A stretch of 32,101 nt of DNA from Vibrio hibernica (GTDB lineage Bacteria; Pseudomonadota; Gammaproteobacteria; Enterobacterales; Vibrionaceae), in NCBI RefSeq assembly GCF_015223435.1, contig NZ_VHKO01000032.1, positions 1 through 32,101 of the forward strand. Reading direction: 5' to 3'. The stretch's first letter is position 1, and the number at the start of each line of letters is the position of its first letter. Made by a program: the position numbers and the translations under genes. Shown in pieces: positions 25,434 to 32,101 of the stretch. The notes below the pieces were generated by a model. That model searched no databases and had not been told where the DNA came from. It saw only the letters and a program-made list of their open reading frames with translations.

Positions 25434-26099
25434 CTAAAACGATCTTAGAAGTACCTCATGGCGATTGACCAACCATAGTTCATGTTTTGTCATAATCTTA
25501 CTGAACATTTTGCATTGTAAATAACGATCTAGCCATTGTCTCAACTTCGGGTAGGGAGATTGCAAATACCATTGTCTTTCCACTCTGGCAAACTGGCGAA
25601 TAAAAGGAAGTAATGCCAAATCGGCAAGGCTTTCTTGATCGGCCATTAAATATGAATGACGAGTTAAGCGGTTTTCTAACTTAGAAAGATATTGCTCACA
25701 TGCTTGGCGGCATTCCACAAGGTTTGGTTCGTGGTAACGTTTGGCAGCTCGATAAGCCTCAAGGCAAGGTTTGAATTCACTATCAAATTGATGAATTAGC
25801 GATAACATGTTGATAAGCATTTCAGGAGCGCTCGCCAATAATAAATCGTCTGGGTCACTTTCACTTAACGTCCATAACATTACCTCAAGACTTTCTTCGA
25901 TTACCTTTCCATTGCTTGTTACTAATACCGGTACTGTACCTTTAGGGGAAATGGTTAGCATTTCAGCTGGTTTATCACGTAAGACAATATCACGCAGTAA
26001 TACTGGCAGTTGAGATTGATAAATTGCCATTCTGGCACGCATAGCGAACGGGCAATTTCTCAATGAATAGAGGATAGGTAACGGAGTATTTTCATGCAT
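25434..26099 (-). CDS. Glutathione S-transferase family protein (221 aa)
   Basis: Two-domain GST fold. The N-terminal thioredoxin-like domain has a LRNCPFAMRARMA active-site helix (Cys16 in NCPF at 15-18), the cis-Pro segment GTVPVL at 54-59 and the glutathione-binding EES at 68-70. An all-helical C-terminal domain follows with the capping motif SLADLALLPFIRQF. The CPF motif resembles omega, beta-type or stringent-starvation-like GSTs that use Cys rather than Ser or Tyr. Substrate is unknown. The ribosome site (AGGA) lies about 12 bases before the ATG, a rather long gap. It is divergent from the U32 gene. Confidence 0.88.
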   Translation of the reverse strand: MHENTPLPILYSLRNCPFAMRARMAIYQSQLPVLLRDIVLRDKPAEMLTISPKGTVPVLVTSNGKVIEESLEVMLWTLSESDPDDLLLASAPEMLINMLSLIHQFDSEFKPCLEAYRAAKRYHEPNLVECRQACEQYLSKLENRLTRHSYLMADQESLADLALLPFIRQFARVERQWYLQSPYPKLRQWLDRYLQCKMFSKIMTKHELWLVNRHEVLLRSF

Positions 26100-26220
26100 T
26101 AATTTTCTTTTTCCTCTACGCTTAAATGAACGCTTAAATGGATTAATTTACCTCAATGATACTCATCTGCAACATATAAAGGTATCATGCCGCCTTTAAA
26201 TGTTAACCGAGACTCTTGTG

Positions 26221-28524
26221 ATGAACCAAAAGATTGAATTATTAGCCCCCGGTGGTGATATTGATGCCATCAAAGCCGCCATTATTGCTGGTGCGGATGC
26301 TGTTTACTGTGGCCTAGATACTTTTAATGCTCGTAACCGTGCTTCTAATATTTCGTTCGATCAATTGGTTGGTGCCATCAGACTTGCTCATCAATACGAT
26401 TGCCAAATATTCCTAACGCTTAATATTGTTATTTTAGAGCAAGAATTTAAAACGGTGGTGAAGCTGCTTAACCGTTTAGTTAACACCACTCTTGATGGTG
26501 TGATTGTACAAGACATTGGCTTATTGTACGTATTACGTGAATATTTCCCAACACTGGATATTCATGCTTCTACTCAAATGACGATTCATAACGCTGGGCA
26601 GATCCCGTTCTTGAAAAAATTAGGTGCGAGTCGTGTGAATTTATCACGAGAGCTTAATTTACGTGAGATCACTGCCATGGCAAACGTCAGTCAAAAGCAT
26701 GAAATGCTATTAGAAGTATTTGTGCATGGTTCATTGTGTGTGGCGTTTTCAGGCTTATGTTATTCAACATCTGCTACTGCTGGCAATTCAGGCAACCGTG
26801 GTCGTTGCAGTCAAGCGTGTCGTGAGGAGTACGAAACAACCGAGTCGGGTCATAACTTCCCACTGAATATCAAAGATAATTCGGCCTTTTTTGATTTGCC
26901 AGCCTTGATTGATGCGGGTGTGCATTCATTTAAAGTAGAAGGACGCATTAAAGGCGCTAACTACGTCCACACTGTTATTGATAGCTTCCGTAAACAAATT
27001 GACGGTTATGTGGAAACAGGGGAATTGACTCAAGATGGTGAACGTCTGTACAAAGTATTTAATCGCGATTTTACCAATGCCTTTTTGCGCGGTGATTTAA
27101 ATCAATCGATGTTTATTGATAACCCACGGGATAATTCTAAAAACCACATTGTCGATAAGTTAAAAGCTGACCACGGCGAAACTATTTCAGTAGTACAGAT
27201 CTTTGATGCCACCCAGCAACTGCATTCCGATAAGCAACAAATTAATGCCTCTGTCGATGAAAAAATTGCCCATTTAAGCATTGAAAAAATAAAACTAAAA
27301 TTACACTTTTCAAGTGAGCAAGATAAGCCATTAACGTTAACTGTTACCACTCAAGAAAGTAGCAATTCGGTTAATGATAATGATGATGCTATTTTACCTA
27401 AAACCGCTGTATTTACATCAAGCAGCTTAATGTCGGTAAGCGAGAAACTCAGCGTAGATAAAGAGGCGATCGAGAAACGCTTTAAAAATATCAATAACTC
27501 TAACTATGAATTGGTCGAGTTTGATACCGAGCAAGTTCTCGATGGTTTGAGTATTCCTTATCGTGAAATCACCACATTAAAAAATGAATTACTGGCGTAT
27601 TTAAATGATGGCATTGAAACTATTGCTGAAGTTACGCTGCCGAAGCTGGATCGTCACGCCAAGTCAGAAGGTGAAAAGCCAGAGCTTTCAATCCTTATTT
27701 GTGATAAAGCCGATGCCGTGCTTGCCGATGTCACCGATGCAGATATCTACTTTAAACTGCCTGATGCTTACAAGCGTGGTTGCACTAAATATGTAGCGTT
27801 CTTGCAACAAAATCCGCGTTTAATTCCATGGTTTCCACCAGTCTTAATTGGTAAAGATTTTGACGTTGCGTTGAATATTTTGGAGAAAGTGAAGCCAGAA
27901 TGGATCGTAACCAACAACACCGGTATTGCGTACCATGCTGAGCGCTTAGGTATTCACTGGATTGCTGGCCCAATGCTCAATACCACCAACTCTTATGTTT
28001 TGCAGTCTCTGAAACAAAACTTTAACTGTAGCGGCGCGTTTATTTCGAACGAGATCAGCAAGCAGCAAATCAGACACATTGCTAGACCAAAGAACTTCAA
28101 AATGATGTACAGCATCTACCACCCAATTTTGTTGATGGCGAGCCGTCAGTGCTTCTTCCAACAAAGCGTAGGTTGTGAAAAGCCGCGTATCGATAACGGC
28201 TGTATGCTTTCGTGTGATAAGAAGACCAGTATCAAAAATTTGAAAGGCGATTCTTTCTCTATTGATAAGCAAAAGGGCGGGTATCCAAGTATTTACAACC
28301 AAGACCAGTTCTTGAACACCGAGATTATCGACGATCTTAGCGATTTGTTTGATGGCTTTATGATTGATCTGACCGAGATTGGCGCAGGCAGTAAAGAATC
28401 ACCGGATAAGGTTGAGTTAATTAAACAGTTTGAAGCCTTGTTAAGTGGTCAAGAAGATGCGGATCAGGTTTTGTATAACATGGTGCCGTCATCAACCGAT
28501 CAGCAATACCATAATGGGCTGTAG
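26221..28524 (+). CDS. U32 peptidase-family protein, RlhA/TrhP-like (767 aa)
   Basis: Members of this family in E. coli hydroxylate RNA (RlhA makes 5-hydroxycytidine 2501 in 23S rRNA; TrhO/TrhP relatives act on tRNA U34), and some family members have protease roles. Seen: LLAPGGDIDAIKAAIIAGADAVYCG at the N-terminus (written as 7-31), IHASTQMT at 114-121, the U32 signature EVFVHGSLCVAFSGLC (165-180), and RCSQACREEY at 195-204. Cys173, 180, 196 and 200 are likely Fe-S ligands. A long C-terminal part with its own Cys cluster (CFFQQSVGC and NGCMLSCDKK) makes it longer than RlhA (653 aa). I chose ATG 26221 because a GAGA lies upstream and the motif starts there; ATG 26200 would add 7 residues. Which RNA it modifies is not determined, so no symbol is given. 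Confidence 0.85.
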   Translation: MNQKIELLAPGGDIDAIKAAIIAGADAVYCGLDTFNARNRASNISFDQLVGAIRLAHQYDCQIFLTLNIVILEQEFKTVVKLLNRLVNTTLDGVIVQDIGLLYVLREYFPTLDIHASTQMTIHNAGQIPFLKKLGASRVNLSRELNLREITAMANVSQKHEMLLEVFVHGSLCVAFSGLCYSTSATAGNSGNRGRCSQACREEYETTESGHNFPLNIKDNSAFFDLPALIDAGVHSFKVEGRIKGANYVHTVIDSFRKQIDGYVETGELTQDGERLYKVFNRDFTNAFLRGDLNQSMFIDNPRDNSKNHIVDKLKADHGETISVVQIFDATQQLHSDKQQINASVDEKIAHLSIEKIKLKLHFSSEQDKPLTLTVTTQESSNSVNDNDDAILPKTAVFTSSSLMSVSEKLSVDKEAIEKRFKNINNSNYELVEFDTEQVLDGLSIPYREITTLKNELLAYLNDGIETIAEVTLPKLDRHAKSEGEKPELSILICDKADAVLADVTDADIYFKLPDAYKRGCTKYVAFLQQNPRLIPWFPPVLIGKDFDVALNILEKVKPEWIVTNNTGIAYHAERLGIHWIAGPMLNTTNSYVLQSLKQNFNCSGAFISNEISKQQIRHIARPKNFKMMYSIYHPILLMASRQCFFQQSVGCEKPRIDNGCMLSCDKKTSIKNLKGDSFSIDKQKGGYPSIYNQDQFLNTEIIDDLSDLFDGFMIDLTEIGAGSKESPDKVELIKQFEALLSGQEDADQVLYNMVPSSTDQQYHNGL

Positions 28525-28555
28525 GGTTTAAGAATAGGGTTTATGTATGACTTTT

Positions 28556-28596
28556 AAAAGCCAGAAGCCTACTTCAAATAGGCAACTGGCTTTTTT
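28556..28596 (+). terminator. Rho-independent terminator of the U32 gene
   Basis: AAAAGCCAG-AA-GCCTA pairs with TAGGC-AA-CTGGCTTTT, a two-part stem with a symmetric internal loop, followed by TT. Confidence 0.9.
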
Positions 28597-28650
28597 ATTA
28601 AATCAAATTGTAAAATAGGAAAATAAATATTTTATAGTTAAATATAAATT

Positions 28651-28767
28651 TTATTTTCTTTTTGTTTTCCTTGATTTAGCGACGTCATTTATTTCTAATT
28701 TTTCTTTTTTCAGCTTTCGTTTTTCTTTCAAGGTTAATTCAGGTTTCTTCAATTCATTTTTACTCAT
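28651..28767 (-). CDS. Candidate Lys-rich small protein (38 aa)
   Basis: A 38-codon frame whose product is almost half Lys and Arg (MSKNELKKPELTLKEKRKLK, then KEKLEINDVAKSRKTKRK). The middle should form a charged helix. The ATG at 28767 has an AGAGAG ribosome site about 8 bases upstream and lies only 12 bases after the stop of the GreA/GreB-C gene, so the two are probably co-transcribed and translationally linked. I do not know the family. Binding to nucleic acid, RNA polymerase or the Gre-like partner is plausible from charge and linkage but not shown. Confidence 0.55.
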   Translation of the reverse strand: MSKNELKKPELTLKEKRKLKKEKLEINDVAKSRKTKRK

Positions 28768-28779
28768 AATAATAACTCT

Positions 28780-29067
28780 CTAATTAAACTGAATTTGTGT
28801 TTTCAATGATTTTTCAGATGAAATACTTGTCACTTCATACTGCCTTTCTTTCCCTAAAACATACAATTTAAAATTATCCTCTTCGGCCAGTCCTAAAATA
28901 GACGAGCCTAAATAAGAATAAAATGAAATCAGACCATCATTGGGATTATTTCGTTTAGTGCAAACTATAATTACTTGATAATGTCGGTTTCTTTCTTTAT
29001 CAAAGAACTTAACTCTATCACCAACATTAATTCTTCGCTTCAGGTCGATACGGCTAGGTTTCGACAT
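28780..29067 (-). CDS. GreA/GreB C-terminal-domain-like protein (95 aa)
   Basis: Residues 12-83 read like the C-terminal FKBP-like domain of GreA, GreB and Rnk: NVGDRVKFFDKE, then YQVIIV, a DGLISFYSYLGSSILGL core (compare the conserved ...IS..SP.G.ALLG of the family) and QYEVTSI as last strand. In Gre factors this domain docks at the rim of the RNA polymerase secondary channel. The N-terminal coiled coil that enters the channel is absent, so cleavage activity is not expected. ATG 29067 was chosen over TTG 29097 because it begins a normal MSKPSRIDLK start and a GAG lies just upstream. It probably forms an operon with the 38-residue gene. Domain call is from pattern reading; moderate confidence. 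Confidence 0.7.
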   Translation of the reverse strand: MSKPSRIDLKRRINVGDRVKFFDKERNRHYQVIIVCTKRNNPNDGLISFYSYLGSSILGLAEEDNFKLYVLGKERQYEVTSISSEKSLKTQIQFN

Positions 29068-29226
29068 ATACTCGATCTTTTCCAAAATATGGAACAAAAT
29101 AATTGGAGATTGATAGCTAAAGAAAATGCTAGTAAGTAATTTATGTTCTAAATAAAAAAGACATTGATAAAATAAATTAATATTTATTACCCCCTATAAA
29201 TTTAAAAGATAAAAATATAAATTAAT

Positions 29227-29249
29227 GTCCGAAAGTTATACTTTCGGAC
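29227..29249. repeat. Perfect inverted repeat in the AT-rich region
   Basis: GTCCGAAAG-TTATA-CTTTCGGAC: a 9-bp perfect stem with a 5-base loop, about 160 bases upstream of the Gre-C gene. There is no T run, so an operator, a structured RNA or an old terminator are all possible. Confidence 0.6.
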
Positions 29250-29591
29250 TAATTACTGCAAGATGATTAACAATTCCAATGCCTCCTGAAAAACTTAATT
29301 AACTATATCAACAAAAAAATATTATTCAAATGTCAAAAATATAGTAAAAAATCAAAAGGGAATTAAATGGCAAAAAATATCATTTATTAAAATAAAAGAG
29401 CAAAAGAACATGATTTCTACTCTTTTAGTCTGAATTTAATCATAAGATAAGTGGAAAATTTTTATCTAAATTAAATCTGATGAATTTTCCAGTTTGGAAA
29501 TAAATTATTATTGTTATCCAGTGAGCAAGCGAGGAGTTGTTATTTTTGTCAGGGCAGATAAGCAGTAATCTAACTCGTTTGCATGAGACGG

Positions 29592-29628
29592 AAAAAAAGC
29601 TTACTGAACTATCATTCGGTAAGCTTTT
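29592..29628 (-). terminator. Rho-independent terminator of rlmF
   Basis: AAAAGCTTAC and GTAAGCTTTT form a perfect 10-bp stem (extended by GAA/TTC after one mismatch). On the minus strand it ends in a run of seven T. It lies 39 bases after the rlmF stop. Confidence 0.85.
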
Positions 29629-29666
29629 GGTGATTTTAAGGGAGGTATTGTAATGCGTTAGTCTAG

Positions 29667-30746
29667 CTAGAATTTCCAAGCCACAAAACGACTCACTTTA
29701 TGCCCTTGTGCCATTGGAACCACTTTGATTTTTCTTACGCCCAGTTTTTGTAGGATGTCACGTAATGCTTCCACGTTTTCAGTTTTAGAAACCAAAGTTG
29801 TAAACCAAGTTACTTGCAAAGCAAATTGGGTGCTTTCGTTAGCCATTTTTTCTAAGAAGGCAATTTCGCCGCCCTCATAACATAATTCATTTTCCGTGCC
29901 CGCGAAGTTTAACACCGGTTGATCGCTTGATTTTAATGGTGCAGATTTGCCTTTGTTTAGATTATTTACTTTGCGCAGGCTGCCTTCTTTCGCTTTTTCC
30001 ATTGATGCGTGGAAAGGAGGGTTACACATGGTCATCATAAATTGATCTTGTGGCTTAATAATCCCATTGAAAATTGAGCCTTTGTCTTGTTGTAAGCGTA
30101 GCTTTATTTTTCCATTCAGTTTTTTATTAGCTTTGATCACCCATTGCGCTGATTTGATCGAAACGGGATCTATATCGGTACCAACAAACTTCCAGCCATA
30201 AGATGTAGTGCCAAGGATTGGGTAAATACAGTTAGCACCTGTACCAATATCAAGAATCATTGGCGCGCGATTTGAATTGCCACGAGGTTCGGATTCATCG
30301 TCTTCAGGATCGGGTGATGTCGACTGTAATTCATCGAGTTGTAATTGTTGCTCTTCAGCTAATAAATCCGCTAAATAGTGAATGTAATCAGCGCGACCTG
30401 GGATCGGTGGGCATAAATGATTTGGTGGAATTTGCCAGAAATCTAAACCGTAATAAGCTTTTAATAGTGCTTCATTTAAGGCTAGAACTGCTTTAGGGTC
30501 GCTAAAGTTAACCGAGCGATCACCATGTGGATTTAGTATCACATAAGGGATTAAGGCTGGGTGAGCTTGTTCTAATAAACCAAAATCATAACGACCATGG
30601 TGCAGGTTATTTGGATGTAAGCCCGCGGGTTTGGCCTCAGTGTTCGGATTATTTTTCTGCTGAGGTTTTCCGTTTCTGCTTGGAGTGCGTTTCTGCTGAT
30701 GAGAAGGCTTTGAACCGTATTTTTTTTGAGGGTTGCCAGAAGACAT
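29667..30746 (-). CDS. rlmF: 23S rRNA (adenine(1618)-N(6))-methyltransferase RlmF (359 aa)
   Basis: Methylates N6 of A1618 in 23S rRNA with S-adenosylmethionine. Recognised from the family block LHPNNLHHGRYDF (43-55), NPHGDRSVNFSDPKAVLALNEALL (72-95), the SAM motif LDIGTGANCIYPI (165-177), the catalytic NPPFH (242-246) and a conserved CYEGGEIAFLEKM. It is longer than E. coli RlmF (308 aa) for two visible reasons: a basic, Lys/Gln/Asn-rich N-terminal tail of about 40 residues and an acidic linker (SPDPEDDESEPRG, 144-156) before the SAM motif. GGAG sits 5-6 bases before the ATG. Monocistronic, with its own terminator. Confidence 0.94.
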   Translation of the reverse strand: MSSGNPQKKYGSKPSHQQKRTPSRNGKPQQKNNPNTEAKPAGLHPNNLHHGRYDFGLLEQAHPALIPYVILNPHGDRSVNFSDPKAVLALNEALLKAYYGLDFWQIPPNHLCPPIPGRADYIHYLADLLAEEQQLQLDELQSTSPDPEDDESEPRGNSNRAPMILDIGTGANCIYPILGTTSYGWKFVGTDIDPVSIKSAQWVIKANKKLNGKIKLRLQQDKGSIFNGIIKPQDQFMMTMCNPPFHASMEKAKEGSLRKVNNLNKGKSAPLKSSDQPVLNFAGTENELCYEGGEIAFLEKMANESTQFALQVTWFTTLVSKTENVEALRDILQKLGVRKIKVVPMAQGHKVSRFVAWKF

Positions 30747-30927
30747 AAAAACTCCAATTAGTGCTATCTTAAGCGGGCGTGCATACTAGCGTATTTTCAG
30801 ATTAAAACAAAATATTAGCCATTTAATTTCACTTGCTTGTTGCCTCACTGCAACGTTAATTATTTTGGGGATATTGGTGAGGTGGATTATACTTACCAAC
30901 AACATAATTATAGAGAGAGTGAATCAA

Positions 30928-31323
30928 ATGAAAGTTTATCAAGGCATATTAGCGGTAATGTTGACAGTAACCAGTGGTATTTCTTGGGCTCAAGATTGCA
31001 GTGAAAAAGTAGGTTGTGCAGCCAAAATTTGTAATATTGAAACTCAACTTCAAATGGCAAAATTGCATGACAATCAAGACAAAGAAGCTGGTTTAAACAC
31101 AGCGTTAGAACAAGCAAAACTGCATTGTACTGATGAAGGTTTACAGTCTGATCTTTTTGATGACATTAAAGATGCGCAAGAAGATATGGCAGAGCATAAA
31201 GCTGATTTACAAGAAGCTATCAAATATAATAAAACTGATAAAATTAAGAAATACCAAGATAAAATTACAGAAGATGAACAAGAATTAAATAAACTTCAAT
31301 TAGAAGCGGCAAAGTTTAAGTAA
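30928..31323 (+). CDS. DUF1090 family periplasmic protein (131 aa)
   Basis: The N-terminus is a clear Sec signal peptide (MKVYQGILAVMLTVTSGISWA, written to the likely cut before QDC). The mature part starts with a Cys-rich segment (DCSEKVGCAAKICNIE, three Cys plus one later) and continues as long charged helices (QEDMAEHKADLQEAI, KKYQDKITEDEQELNKL), probably a coiled coil. This matches DUF1090 proteins such as E. coli YqjC, whose role is unknown. ATG 30928 was chosen over the open frame from 30865 because it begins the signal peptide and has GAGAGAG upstream. It appears monocistronic. Confidence 0.85.
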   Translation: MKVYQGILAVMLTVTSGISWAQDCSEKVGCAAKICNIETQLQMAKLHDNQDKEAGLNTALEQAKLHCTDEGLQSDLFDDIKDAQEDMAEHKADLQEAIKYNKTDKIKKYQDKITEDEQELNKLQLEAAKFK

Positions 31324-31410
31324 TCGTTAATATAAGATTCCAAGAGCTCAAGAATGACGCAAATCACTCGTTTTAATATCTACTTCTAATTGTGTTTGTA
31401 TCTGAAATAT

Positions 31411-31448
31411 AACGCCAATCGTGAGTTTTAGAATCACGGTTGGCGTTT
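31411..31448. terminator. Bidirectional terminator between DUF1090 gene and aldehyde dehydrogenase
   Basis: AACGCCAATCGTGA and TCACGGTTGGCGTT form a 14-bp stem (one G-U pair) with a 9-base loop between two converging genes. Confidence 0.8.
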
Positions 31449-31475
31449 ATCGTTATGGTGACACATGGTTTGAAG

Positions 31476-32101
31476 CTAAGACTTAAACTTAGCGATAAAA
31501 TTTAGGGTTCGAGTGGCGAATTTTCCATACGGCGGCATGAGGAATTTTAAACTTGAAAAACTGGCTTGATAGAATACAGGGCGCATTTTAGAAAAAGTTA
31601 AGAAGCCTTCATAGCCATGATAATGGCCCATGCCGCTACCGCCGATCCCACCAAAAGGCAGATCATGTTGTCCGACATGAAAGAGTGCATCATTGACAGA
31701 TACGCCGCCAGAGAGAACGTTCTTTAAGTAGTGATCAACAAGTATTTTGTCATTACTAAATGGATAGAAGGCCAATGGGCGATCACCTTGCACAATATAA
31801 TTAATGACCTCATCGGCTTGTTGGTAGGTTTTTACCATCATGATTGGCCCAAAGGTTTCACGTTGGCTAATAGTCATCTCATCCGTCGCGTCTAAAATCA
31901 GCATAAGTGGGAATTTACGAGTTTTGGCATCCGGCTCTTGTTCACTTAGATTGATGATGGTTGCGCCATGAATTTTGGCATCTTCAACCGTCTCGATTAA
32001 GCGAGTAAATGCGGTGTCATCAATGATTGATGTGTAGTCTTTATTGTGAATATCCGGGCAATGCTTTTTCACCCATTTTTTTGTAAGCGTTCACCGAGGT
32101 A
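31476..32101 (-). CDS. Coniferyl aldehyde dehydrogenase-type protein, C-terminal part (gene runs off the window; apparent frameshift)
   Basis: NAD(P)-dependent aldehyde dehydrogenase of the CalB group. Seen: DYTSIIDD, ISQRETFGPIMMV, DRPLAFYPFSND, a GGVSVNDALFHVGQHDLPFG segment and GGIGGSGMGHYHGYEGFLTFS, which is distinctive of this subfamily. The catalytic Cys and Glu lie further upstream, outside the window. Near the window edge the frame meets TGA at 32091-32093. The expected reading SVNAYKKWVKKH needs six A after TAC, but the sequence has seven (seven T at 32076-32082 on the plus strand). So the gene is frameshifted here, or the homopolymer is miscounted. About 198 codons lie downstream of the shift. 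Confidence 0.85.

Larger units (their letters stand above)
29068..29666. other. 599-bp AT-rich region without a credible gene
   Basis: Between the Gre-C gene and rlmF. It holds a perfect hairpin (29227-29249), a weaker one (TAAAAGAG and CTCTTTTA, 29393-29427) and the rlmF terminator. A minus-strand frame of 79 codons (29440-29679) overlaps the rlmF end and its terminator and is not convincing. The promoter of the Gre-C unit should lie near 29070-29200. Confidence 0.45.

Noticed and set aside
29440..29679. 79-codon minus-strand frame downstream of rlmF
   Set aside because: It overlaps the rlmF stop and spans the rlmF terminator hairpin; composition is that of non-coding AT-rich DNA.

Overview
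The window looks like chromosomal DNA of a marine gammaproteobacterium, most likely Vibrionaceae (Vibrio or a close relative). This rests on remembered family sequences, not a search. AroG, LplA, SpeG, RlmF, YehS (DUF1456), the U32-family protein and a CspA-type protein all resemble their gammaproteobacterial counterparts. A GH18 chitinase, a CalB-type aldehyde dehydrogenase and a giant LapA-like adhesin fit a marine, surface-colonising lifestyle. Codon use is AT-rich, and many genes end in clear Rho-independent terminators.

Layout. 67-12585 (+) is a single 4172-residue adhesin: an N-terminal LapA-type retention module with dialanine sites, six ~300-residue T1SS-143-like repeats, a long run of cadherin/Ig-like domains, and an acidic tail without RTX nonapeptides. 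After its terminator comes a decayed IS5-family element (12720-13751). It abuts a 5'-truncated second adhesin (host sequence 13753-14652) that carries the RTX repeats and the VCA0849-type secretion target. The two proteins share a related module near their C-termini, so the locus probably once held two tandem adhesin genes, one reduced to its 3' end. No ABC exporter, HlyD-type or TolC-type gene, and no LapD/LapG, is in the window.

14.8-17.3 kb holds a small membrane protein (-), an RRM RNA-binding protein (-), yehS (+) and transaldolase (-). 17.7-21.6 kb holds a secreted chitinase (+), SpeG (-) and a proline-iminopeptidase-type hydrolase (-). 21.7-25.3 kb holds lplA (+), a cold-shock protein with a long leader (+), a 23-residue basic peptide gene (+) and aroG (+), which is preceded by two adjacent TyrR-box-like sequences.

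25.4-32.1 kb holds a GST-family protein (-), a U32-family protein (+), a two-gene unit of a GreA/GreB C-terminal-domain protein and a 38-residue Lys-rich peptide (-), an AT-rich stretch without genes, rlmF (-), a DUF1090 periplasmic protein (+), and the 3' part of a coniferyl-aldehyde-dehydrogenase-type gene (-). The last gene shows an apparent frameshift at an A7 tract close to the window edge.

Most of the genes are ordinary single-gene housekeeping units. The places that deserve attention are the adhesin locus with its IS scar, the Gre-C/38-residue unit, and the 23-residue peptide gene.
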